A stretch of 64,000 bases of DNA from Plasmodium malariae. Its lineage: Eukaryota; Apicomplexa; Aconoidasida; Haemosporida; Plasmodiidae. The stretch is from assembly GCF_900090045.1 (NCBI RefSeq), contig NC_041775.1, forward strand, positions 1 to 64,000. The letters run 5' to 3'. This document shows, in pieces, positions 52,974 through 64,000 of this stretch. The notes beneath the pieces are model-generated. The model saw only the letters and a list, made by a program, of their open reading frames with translations, made no database searches and was not told the origin of the DNA. Numbering within the stretch: position 1 is the first letter of the stretch; the number at the start of each line of letters is the position of its first letter. Made by a program: the position numbers and the translations under genes.

Positions 52974-55900
52974 TGAATAAAACAATAAATATCATAATCA
53001 AATGAATGCAAGGTAATTACAAATTTTTCATCTATTTAATTTCCAAGGTGTACATTTCATCATGTACAAATGAAGAATAGGAGACATACACATATATATA
53101 GTGGAATACATATAAACTAGAGATAAATAAGTTAATTATTTTTCTATATAGTTCGACGTGAAATAAATGTATTATATTTTTTTTAAACGATGAGTATGAT
53201 TATTGGAAAAATAAAAAAAATAATAGAAAAAAAATGAAGCTTGATCACTAAAAAAAAAAACTGAAGAGAGCAGTATTTACAATTTAAAACTCACATTAAC
53301 TGAAAACATAGAATAGTTATATAATGGTGATTCTAATCTTCCATTAATAATTAAAAACTTACAATTGATTTTTCAATTTAGTTGAATACATTACATTAGT
53401 GTTTAAAAAATGTTTTCCGTATACATTATTTTTTGCTATAGAATTTACATAATATATGAAGAATATTATATATTAATAAAGTACTTTTATTTTTTTCTTG
53501 TAATACATAAAAATATTTTATTATTTTAAACAGAAAGATATTTCTTAGTTGTTACTACATTTATTTTTATTTATCATAATAATAATTCTATAATTAGGAT
53601 ATCTAATATAATTAAATATTTTTCTTTAGATTTTAATTTATTAGTGAATATATGAACAATTCATTCTTCAATTAAAATTACATTATAAATATAAAATTCC
53701 TTATTAGAGTAAATTTTTTAAAGTTTTTAATATTATATAATAACTGAGTATAAAGTGTACTTTATTTCATTATATAACTCGAGCTTCGTTTGTTTAATAT
53801 ATAACAGTAGAGATATGATATTGCCCTTAATTTATTGGCTTAAGAGTTATTATATTGTTACCACTCAAAAATGAGTTAATAATAATTTTTTATCTTAATG
53901 TTTAACATTTTCCCATTTAGTAATTTTATTCAGAAATATATATTTGTAATTTTTGTATTATTTATTTCATATAAATTGAAATGATAGCAATCTATATATT
54001 TAACTATTATTATAAAAATTTAAAATGCTTAAATATTTTATAGTGCTTTTTTATACTATTTTATATATTATTTTTTTCTCATGCGATTCTCAAATGAACT
54101 TATATTTATTTTTTCTTTCTACATTTCTTTTATATATATTATCTAAAATTTTATAATTCCTTTTCTTTTTATTTCTTCTAAGTGTTCTTGTAAAAATATT
54201 TTTTATTGTTTTACCTTTTTTCACACAGATATATATTTCTTTATTCTTTTTATTTTTTTAATAATAAAAATAGGAGGCACTAAATTTCCATTGTTGTCCT
54301 CAATTTGCAACACATACTGTAACGTAATATTGTATACTAACAAAAAATAAATAATTGAATAATTTAATATATAAATAAATATATTCGTAGACAAAACATT
54401 TATATCATGAATTCACTTATATATATATATACCACATATAAAGAGTATAAAAGGTTGAAAAGTTGGTATGATATGGGAATGGCATGTAATGATAACTTTT
54501 ATACATTCATATATCAAAAATGATTGATAAGTGTAGAAATAGTGCATAAATAAAGGAAGTAATAGAAAAAACTTCTAAGAAAATTAAAAAAGTTGTATTT
54601 ACTTAAATATTTTGAGCGTATAAAAAAAATGAAAAATGGGTAAACTCTTTTATTTAATTATTGGAAATATTCTTTTATTAAAAAAATTGTAAATAATAAA
54701 CAACAAAATTTATAGTTCAATGAATGAGAGGATATAAATTAGAATTAAAGTAGAAATAAATCAAACAAATGATAAATCTAAGTATAAATCCTAAAACATT
54801 TATAAATTTTTCCTTTATTTAACTATTAACGTTAGTACACTTCATAGATACATTATTTAGGCTTTAGGTTTACGTTTCTGTACTTATTTTCCCGATTTTA
54901 TATTATAATAACCTAAGGAATAGAAGTAATGTATTGGGGCCTTTAAAGATGTATTAAACTGTTATATTTTTTATTAATTATTAATCATAAAAATTAATTG
55001 TATTAAAACGAGCTATTATAAATTTAAAACAATTTAAAAATAATTGAATTTATAATAGCACTTTAATAATATGTGCACAATTAAAATTAAGTACCATAGT
55101 TATTCAGTATACACTAAAATAAGCATATGATTCTCACTATAATAATAGGGTAAAATAATAATGCTATCCATAAACTCTTCAAAAAAAAAAAAAAATTAAC
55201 TAATTTACGTAAAAAACAAAAGAGATACGATATATTATTTATAAAATAAGCATTTCATTATTTTTAATTCAACAATTATGCTGCATTACTTATATCAAAA
55301 TGTTAATATATATATTGTAAATATTATTTAAATATGAAAGTAATAGTAAAGAAACTATCAGTAATTGTTATATAATTTTTGAAATATTTAAGCAAACATC
55401 ATTAATAATCTTTTTATCAGTAGTAAAATATACATAATCTATGAAGTTTATATATATCTTTTATGTAACTATCATTCCAAATGCCTAGATATAAATCTTT
55501 TTCTATAAATATTCACCAATGGAAATAATAATTAAGATAAAATAATATATAAACAAAATATAAGTGATAAAATATATTATGACCATTAACCCCTAATATG
55601 TTTGATGTAAACATAAAATATATTTGACCAGGCTATAATTATAAATAATGCTTTTATGCCATTGTTAATTTGAAAACATTAAGTATATGTTCTAATTCTA
55701 CTTTTTACAATTACTAATAAAAATAAGATATTTTATTATTATAAAAGACTAATGCAATAAACACACAACAATTTTTTATCAGAGTATAACACAATGATTT
55801 ATTACCTTAAAAAAAATAAATAGAAAATTAAACAGAATTACTTTTAAATATATTTTCAGTGACGAACTTATATATATTTTATATACTTCAATTCTTCCAT

Positions 55901-56934
55901 ATAATGTAAAAATTTTATATTCTCTTAATAGAGTTTATAATGTTAATTATTACATTTTAATTAAATAAAAATATTACCTATTAATATCTTATTATATCTA
56001 ATTCATAAATTTAATTTTTTAATTATTTAAAAAATAAAAGATACAAATAATATATTTATATATTTTCATTATAACATATATTAAAATAAATTATAAAGAA
56101 AAGAATCAACGATATATATAAGAACAATAATAATGTAATAATTTCTTTTTCTTCTTCAATTATTTATGAAGTTTCGTAATACACTCAATTTTTAAACAAT
56201 CATAAATTTTTCTTATTCAAAAAACATATTATTCCATTATATATTTGTATTTTCACAATTATAACATAAAAAAAAAAAACTAAAAGAATTTTAAGAATAT
56301 TTTTTCACTAAATATATTTTGCTACATACTTTTCATAAAAAATAATAAATAAAATAAATATTAATGATTTTTTATGTAAAAATATATATTTACATATATA
56401 TCAGTGCAACATTAAGTAATCACATAGGTTTACTAAATACTAGAAAAGACAAGTATATTGTTAATTTAAAACAAATAATATATTAGAATTTAATTACCTT
56501 AAGAAATAATAATATTTGAATAAAACATAGTACATAATACAAGTCATTAACTGTTATTTAAAATATAATTTAACAGAGTTCTATAAAATTTTATGAAAAA
56601 TTCTATTATTTATTCAATTCAATGTACATATATATATTATTGATAGAAGTCTGTTTATATCTACAAATATAACCATTATAATAAATATCTTTAGTTATTC
56701 TTAAATTATAGATTCAAATACAAATTATAAATATTTTAAACAATTAAATACACAAAATACGAAGAACATATATATATATTGTTACGTATCAAAACGAATA
56801 ATTATAATCTTGGGAATTTACAATATTTTAGAAATTATATGCATTCTTATTAAGAATATTACTAAAAAGATTACAGATATTACTTAATATTAAAGGCTTA
56901 ATTACTTAAATATATACTTCTATTATTATTCATT
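52974..56934. other. 4 kb AT-rich spacer
   Basis: A short plus-strand frame near 54440-54520 (YKEYKRLKSWYDMGMACNDN then FYTFIYQK) is richer in W, C and M than chance sequence and might be another decayed fragment, but its family is unclear. The conserved 3' segment of the fam-m-like gene lies at 56845-56905. Nothing else recognised. Confidence 0.5.
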
Positions 56935-57841
56935 TTACTGGATCATCAACTTAATTTTATTATATTTTTCATTATTTCTTAAGATCTTGCAAATTCCCAT
57001 TACAAGTACAATAATCAATATAAGCATAAATACACAATATAACGTAATATAAATATATTTATTTACTGAATCTCCCCAGCTATTTACAAAATCATACATA
57101 CTTTTCAATATATCACCATCATTAAGAGATTTAAAAGCTTCATGCAAAGGCTTTAATCTTGGTATTGTGTCTATTGCTACTGCAAACAAGGAAAAAATAA
57201 AAAATATAGCAACTATATATCCGTAATTTTTATATTTTATCTTTTTTAAAACTATATCACAAATTCTCCTTTTTCTTTCAAGAAAATTATCATAATCTAT
57301 TTTTTTAATCCATTTTTTTTCAAAATGGAAATGTTTTCCATCAAACATTCCATTATTATAATTGACAATTTCTGTATAGTATTGCCCCTTATTTAATAAA
57401 GATCTATTAGATTGCTTCTTTTCTGCCACGATCCTTTTTTTTTTATTATACATGTTTTCTTTTTCATATACTCCATCATTGTGTGATATATTCTCATTTA
57501 ACCTTGTTATATAGGAATTCTTATACTGTTTATATTTTGCTAGTAATCTATGAGTTCTTGAAGCTATTTTTGTACCAACGTTACAATTATAATTTATAGA
57601 TGTAATAAAAGTACACTAAAAAAAAAAAGAAAAAAAGAACAAAAATATTTTTTAATTAGTAGAATAAATAAAATAATGGAAAATAACAGTGTTAATTTAA
57701 ATAAAACACAAAATATACAAAAAGTAAAAATATCCTTAAATAATATATTCATACCGCAACATTGTTAAAATGACAGAACCAGTTTAAAAGTATAAACAAA
57801 GTAATTTTAATAAATAAGATTGACTTAATATTTTGTTCCAT
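56935..57841 (-). CDS. fam-m-like two-TM exported protein, two exons, intact
   Basis: Exon 1 is 57841..57755 (29 codons, MEQNIKSILFIKITLFILLN...) ending GCG|GTATGA. Exon 2 is 57615..56935 after a poly-T acceptor, phase 0. The protein is about 255 aa. A PEXEL-like RLLAK starts at residue 52 after SRTH. YYTEIVNYNNGMFDGKHFHF precedes EKKWIKKIDYDNFLERKRRI at about 128. TM1 spans about 161-180 and TM2 about 216-239. The tail is CKILRNNEKYNKIKLMIQ. It is close to the gene at 3889-4754 in every block and is a clear fam-m-like paralogue. The fifth PEXEL position is K. The open frame is uninterrupted across exon 2. Confidence 0.87.
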
Positions 57842-60800
57842 GATATAAATTTGTATTATTATATTATATTATATATTATAAGGAAAATAATAAGAATAAT
57901 AAGATACTCTTAAAATAATAAAAGCTAATATATTATTTATTTAATTTTGTTTTATTAATTTTTATTTTTTTTTTAAATTATAATAATACATATATAACTA
58001 TGATGAACTCTACAATATTTACAAGGGAAAATAAAATTATAAATGCTTTATATATATTTTATCTTAATGTTATTAAAGAAAAAAAAAAATTATTTTTCAT
58101 TAAATAATATATTTTGTATTCATTCCTAAATATTAAAAATATATAATTTATTTATTTGTTATACTACAGATATTAAATATTCTCTATATTATTTCTGTTC
58201 AAAATAATACAAAAAAAATACATATGTTTAATTACTATATCGAAGTATTGACGTCACGTAAAATGTAGAATCTAGAGAATATAGATTATACATTGTTCCA
58301 CATATAATTGGAATAATAGTAAATATTAATAATTCTTTGCTATAAATAATTCTAATTTTATAAAAATTTTATTTTTGATAAACTGTTAATTTATAATAAA
58401 ATTTTATTTATTATAACAATATATTAATAAATATAGAAAACCATATTAATTGCAATTTTTTTGTTATATAATATATAGTATTTCATTAGTCACTACATAA
58501 ACATATGTATTATTCGATAATGTATTGTATATTTGTAAAATAGAATTAATATATATTTACTAATCTATGTACAAATATATGTTCTGAAGGTAAATAAATA
58601 TTATACTTTTTTTTGGTCTATAATTTGTGAGAGATGGAATTTTTAATTCATTTTAATATATATAATAATTTCTATTTTAAAAATCTTTACATTGACCCTC
58701 TTGAATTGTTAATATTTTTTAAATAATTATATAAATATTAAAAAAATATCAGTATAAAAAAAAATAAATTAAACGTAAAATTGTCATAGAAATAATGCGC
58801 ATAATATAATTATTCAAAAATATATATAAAAATGAAATATATTTAATATAATAACGTATAGAATATAATATTCATATAACAAATATAAAAATATACCAGA
58901 ATAATTTACTACGATTTATTAGTTAGTAATATTTCTGTTGAAAATTTTAAAATGAATATATTATCTTTTATTTATTCTTTTAGAAATATTTTATTTCAGA
59001 AAGATAATTTAAAAGAGTGATTTAAACAGTTAACATAAATAAAAAGTTTTTTCTTAAAAAAATCCTTTTAGACTAAAGATGTTTTTCATCCAGCTATTTA
59101 TTTTCCTCATATATTGTGACATATTTCTTTATAATTATAAATGTATGAAGTGCTCTAAATTTTATTTTAAATTTCTAATATATAAAACTTTTTTATTTTT
59201 CATTTAAAACATTACTCATCAATGAAATTAAATAAAGAATCATGGAAAATTTTATTTTTTTTCAAAATTAACATTATTGTATTTTCTTACTTTTAAATTA
59301 TAGTAACATTGAGATATTTATAAAGGCACTTATTTAGTTTTTTTATACTGTCATAATACAATTGCCACAATAATTTACTCATAGTTAATATTTCCATTTA
59401 GTATATATGTTAACAAATTTAAACAGTTTATAATAATACATATCCAACTTATGAAAAATGCATCTATATATAATAAAATTACAGTAAATATTTACCTATA
59501 TGAAGTATTCATTATTCTTAGAAATGTTCATTGTTTCTAAATATCCTTTTTGTCCTTTTATCTATTAATTATAAGTATATTTATCTAAATTACTTGTATT
59601 TTTTTAAACTTAGAATATTATACGAAAGAGTTTTACATTTTTAGCCACATAGTTAATTATCTCATTAAATAACTCTATCGCGTTTATATATATATATCAA
59701 TATTACAATATTTTTTGAATACAATTATATGTTCGATGTTATATTAATTATTTGTTTTCCTTTAAATATGTTATTTATTTTGGAAGTATTTAAAGTTTAA
59801 TAGATGATTTGTTCAACGTTATACTTATATAATGTAAATCACTTTTGTTTCTTCAATATTTTTTTTTAAGTAAATAAAAACATATTCCTCCTTCTAAAAT
59901 AGAAATTTATTTAATAATTTCTTTTATAATTTATAATCCTCTAATATTGTATTTATAAAAATTGTAGGTCTTTTTTTTATACCCTTAGACATAAAATATG
60001 AGTATATGCTTATGATGGAATATATTTTAATAAGAACTTTATGCTAAAAAATTGTCATAATTTAATTCATGTTTCTTTTATATAGCTATGATATTGAGTA
60101 ATATATGGCTCTATATATGTATGTATTTTTTTAATTAATCCATATTATACACTTTTCGTTCAAACATAAGTTAATATTTGTGCGTATAAGTTATTAGAAA
60201 AAATTATAACGTCCTGCTAATTTTCTCATAAATATTTATGCTTTATAATCACAAAATTTTATATTTGCAAAAAGATTCATTTAATTTATGTATTATTTTT
60301 AAGTTATAATATTCTTATATACATATGAATTTTATAAATTTTAAATGTATTATATATTACTTTAAAGAATGTGCCCATATAAATATTAATGCATATTAGC
60401 ATAACTTATTTGTTCTTTGTCAGACGATATTACTCTTTGTATTAAAATATCCTTATGTTGTGTTTTATAAGAATTCATATATAAAACAATAACTTCTAGG
60501 GTTTGTTATAATGAACAATATACTTATATAAATGCAATAGAATATACTAACTTCATTTCGTTATATAAAAAATAAGAAGAATTTGTTCAATTTAAAAGAA
60601 TAATTTGTTGTTTAATTATGTTAACAAATAATAATTCTGAGACGAAATAAAAAAACAAATAGAATGTGCTATTTCATATATTGCAAATATAAATTAATTC
60701 ACGACTTCATTAAAATTATATGAATTGTTTTATTATATATTAATTATAATGCATAAATATATATTTTTCTTGAAAGACCTATATATTTTTAAATATATAT

Positions 60801-61061
60801 GTTAAACCATAAATATTTAATTAATATAAAACAATATACTAAAATATATATTTAGAAATATTATAACATTAAAATTCACAAAGAACTGTAGAACATATTT
60901 TTTAACTATTATATACTAAAATGGACATGTATATATAAGTGTAATTATAATATTTAAGGAATTATATGTATGACTAATAAATAAATATTTAAATATATTG
61001 CATTTGTTATCTTATATTAAAGACCTCGTTACATAAAGAAATATGTTCCACATTATATATT
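57842..61061. other. 3.2 kb AT-rich spacer between fam-m-like and fam-l-like loci
   Basis: Holds the upstream element at 58252-58292 and, at 61001-61032, the conserved 3' tract (CTTATATTAAAGACCTCGTT and following) of the next locus. No gene seen between. Confidence 0.6.
58252..58292 (-). promoter_or_regulatory. shared upstream GAATATAGA-type element
   Basis: Plus-strand CACGTAAAATGTAGAATCTA then GAGAATATAGATTATACA lies about 411 bp upstream of the ATG at 57841. It is one of the clearest copies, together with those at 1735 and 62411. Confidence 0.42.
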
Positions 61062-62075
61062 TTATCTTTTCCTCAATTTAATTACTTCATATTTCTTAAC
61101 TTTCTTATGGTAATAAAAAACTCCTAATATAAGTGTGACACCTAATATAATAAAAGGTATAATATATATAACAAAAACAAAAAAATACGGTACATAACTA
61201 TATCCATCTATCATCTCTACCTTCCATTGTTCACCTGGACTAGTTCTAGACATTTTCTTTATTAAACCTTTTACTTTTTCCATAGGCTGGAACAAGCAAC
61301 TTAAATTGGAGACCTTTAACATATTATTTAATGGACCGAACCAATTACGTACAAATAAATTCAATATTTTTACCAACCCACGTATAAGCCCACAATTTGC
61401 ATGTACGTCTAATATAAATCCTATTGATAACACAAAGAACAGTAATAAAGGTAGAGCAAATCGTAATGCTAATTTCTTACGTACTATTTTTCTGTATAAC
61501 TTATCGCTAATTGTTTTGTTTTTTTTAAGAAAATCATCATAATCAAGTTCTTTGAATATTTTTTTTTCTAAATAGGAATATTATTTTGTTTCAAACATAC
61601 AAGATTTATTTTTCATATTATTTTTATGTCCTCTTTGTTTCCTTAATGAACATTCACTTGATTGTTTCTTTTTTATTGTGTAACCTCTTTCATTATTTGA
61701 CATATCTTGCTTATGATTCACTTCATATGGTAACTCTTCTTTTAAAAATACAATACTTGAGGCCTTATCCTGCTTATATTTTGTCAGTAATCGATAATAT
61801 CGTGTATATAATTTACGACGATTTGTGTAGCATTCAGACAAAGCTTTGTTATGAATACCCTGAAAAAGCAAAAAAAAAAAAAAAATGGATCATGTAAACG
61901 AATTATCTCACTCTAAAAAAAAGTACTAACAAAAATAAAGCACAAAATATATAAGTCATACGTTTATCTTTAAATAATATTATAATACCTTATAAATATA
62001 TAAATAATATATCCTACTTATAAGGATAAAAGTATAAATTTTAAAGAATGACAGTAACTTAACTTTTTTTTCCAT
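61062..62075 (-). pseudogene. fam-l-like gene with a single nonsense codon
   Basis: Exon 1 is 62075..61989 (29 codons, MEKKVKLLSFFKIYTFILIS...) ending AAG|GTATTA. Exon 2 is 61859..61062 after CTTTTTCAG, phase 0, starting GIHNKALSECY. A PEXEL-like RLLTK starts at residue 52 after YTRYY. The frame is open to CMFETK at residue 121, then TAA at 61583-61581. Other fam-l-like proteins here have a second K (AAA) at this point, so it is an A-to-T change. The same frame continues with YSYLEKKIFKELDYDDFLKK, TM1 (ALPLLLFFVLSIGFILDV), a loop, TM2 (FVIYIIPFIILGVTLILGVF) and YYHKKVKKYEVIKLRKR to the normal end. No other lesion is seen. It may be a very recent pseudogene, a readthrough case, or a base error. 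Confidence 0.85.
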
Positions 62076-64000
62076 AATGTAGATCATTAAAACGATAATA
62101 TTCTAAGAAGGGGTACTATTAAAAATAATATAATATTCTTTAAATTATAATGGACACTATTGTTATTTATTTATTTATATATTTTTTATATTTTGCAGAA
62201 ACATAATAAGAAGTATATAACTATAATTTTTTTTTTTTTACAACAGAGACAAAAAAAAACTTTAATTAAAATTATATAAATGGAAATCATTAATAAGTAC
62301 TTAAAGCACATAAATTATTTATTTCATATAATAAAATAATTAAAAAAAATTTTTATTAATTCATTTTGAAATAATATAAAATATTTATGATTATTTAATA
62401 TTTAAAATATTGATTATATGTGGAATATAGAATGTAGAGAATACAGATGATTCATTTATTTATACATTAAAAAAAATATTACTGATTTTAACGATGTTTT
62501 CCTATTAATGGTTCCACTTTTATAATTATTATACTCTTGAAAAACTTATTATTCGTAAGAAACTATTAATTATTATAACAATATAATAGTAGACATATTA
62601 AATGAAAAAAATATTTTTTTAGATATTAGTTTTATATTGCATTATTGCAATTAGGTATACCATAAAACTATTCTTTCTTTTTTGTACCAGAAAATATATA
62701 AAACATCAAATTTATAACAAACCACTTAATTAACTAAAAAGGTAATATATTTTAAAAGGTAAATAAAGACTCATCTTTTATTTTTGTAAAATAACTTTCG
62801 AGGGTTATAATATTTAATCAGTTGTAATATGTATTATAATTTATGAATGAAAAGTTTGTAAATTTATCAACTTATTTCATTTTTTTTTTAATTTAATATA
62901 TATTTAGAAGAAATAAACTAAAATAGTTATACATAAACAAATAAAATATAGAATAGTTGTTCAATAATCTTAACACTATCTTGATATAATAATATACCTG
63001 TTTAATTCCGTTAGCAGTAGCAATGAATATAATTTTATATTCTTATATTTTTTCACATATTTTTAATAATATTTATATAAAGTTTTAGTTCTAAACATTA
63101 TCTAAGATAAAAAGTGAAATAGGAAGTATCCTTTAAGTAACTCATGTAAATATAAGGATTTATGTATTTAAAAGTTAATAATGTTCTATTTATAACTCAT
63201 TTTTTAAAGGATAGTTGTATTATTAGTTTTTCATAAATTCATATTTTAACTATGAAAAAAATATAGAGATTTATTAAAATATTCTTTAATAAAATAAGTT
63301 ATTAAACATATAATTCTCATAATAAATTTTTTATAAAGTTCTGTTATGTTTACCTCTAAATAAGAAATACATATGATCAAAAAAAACCTATGGTTTTAAT
63401 TTTATTGAGCAAAAAACTACATAATATATTGAAATTAAAAGTAGTATATAACTAATTTTAAAAAATAATCATCAAAATGTATATTTACAACCATAAAAAA
63501 AAAGTTAAAAATTTTGAAAATATAAATTACTTTACTGGATCAGTGAAGTTATATAAATTGTTAAATTCGATATTAAATTAACGATCGTGTATTTATTATA
63601 ATAAAAATATGCATGAAACATTTTGTACGTATAATTATTATATATAAAGAAAATGTATTTACTGTAAGTACTAAGAAATATCCATATTATATTTTTATAT
63701 ATCCTAAAAATATATAACATGTATATGTTATGTCACAAAATTAAATTACCACCTAAAATAAATTATAATACTAATACTAATACAAATATAGAAACATAAG
63801 AAATGTCATAAATGTTTAATATGTAATTTTTTACTTTTCTGTATCAATATATATTTGAATATTATCTCGCGTCCATAAAAAAATAATGTTAATATACAGC
63901 AATTTATTTTTTTTAAGTACAATTTCATTAATCACAAAGAAAAATTTACTTATATCATTAAAAAAAGTATTTCTGTAGCAATGTACTAATTATAACTAAT
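62076..64000. other. upstream region of the fam-l-like locus and AT-rich spacer
   Basis: Contains the element at 62411-62450 and tracts near 63179-63198 and 63299-63318 that resemble sequence at 27658-27677 and 28854-28873 upstream of another fam-l-like gene. The minus-strand open frame at 63532-63720 lacks family features. No gene called up to the window end. Confidence 0.55.
62411..62450 (-). promoter_or_regulatory. shared upstream GAATATAGA-type element
   Basis: Plus-strand TGATTATATGTGGAATATAG then AATGTAGAGAATACAGATGA lies about 336 bp upstream of the ATG at 62075. Confidence 0.42.

Noticed and set aside
54440..54520. Short plus-strand frame with KSWYDMGMACND.
   Set aside because: Too short to assign; it could be another decayed antigen fragment, but no second motif was found nearby.
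1..64000. Search by eye for tRNA, rRNA, telomere repeats, transposons and tandem coding repeats.
   Set aside because: Nothing convincing was seen; only AT microsatellites and homopolymer runs.

Overview
The window is very AT-rich eukaryotic DNA with short two-exon genes, GT-AG introns of about 120-160 bp and several kilobases of A/T-biased spacer between genes. The proteins are subtelomeric Plasmodium families: small two-transmembrane proteins with a signal-like first exon and a PEXEL-like motif, PIR (vir/kir-type) proteins, and a tryptophan-rich antigen relic. The combination of fam-l-like and fam-m-like two-TM proteins with PIR best fits a subtelomere of Plasmodium malariae or a close relative. 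The species is an inference from family content recalled from memory, not from a search.

Layout, left to right. 408-1379 fam-l-like gene and 3889-4754 fam-m-like gene, both minus and intact. 7280-7600 fam-m 3' relic (minus). 9323-10153 two-exon exported-protein gene (plus) with a frameshift. 14354-15353 PIR pseudogene (plus) with four in-frame stops. 18066-18955 intact two-TM exported protein (minus). 22728-23685 and 25673-26632 intact fam-l-like genes (minus). 29516-30363 and 33103-33971 decayed two-TM genes (minus). 37782-38635 intact exported protein with a canonical PEXEL (minus). About 40995-41302 two-TM relic (minus). 44536-45637 heavily decayed PIR (minus). 49382-51056 complete three-exon PIR gene (plus). 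51993-52973 tryptophan-rich antigen-like pseudogene (plus). 56935-57841 intact fam-m-like gene and 61062-62075 fam-l-like gene with one nonsense codon (both minus).

The two-TM genes share a strikingly fixed plan. Exon 1 is 87 nt (29 codons) in nearly all, the intron is phase 0, an R-x-L-x-K/E motif starts at residue 52, a charged E/Q-K/R-K/R block lies near residue 125-129, TM1 starts near residue 161-165, and a second TM precedes a basic tail. They also share a GAATATAGA-like element 330-410 bp upstream of the ATG and a short conserved segment just after the stop. This suggests one superfamily dispersed by duplication of whole transcription units, including relatives that are neither clearly fam-l nor fam-m. 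All of these genes are on the minus strand, while the intact PIR and the tryptophan-rich relic form a plus-strand island at 49-53 kb.

Functions are inferred from family knowledge only: export into, or display on, the infected red cell. About half of the loci are pseudogenes. No RNA genes, transposons, CRISPR arrays or telomere repeats were seen.
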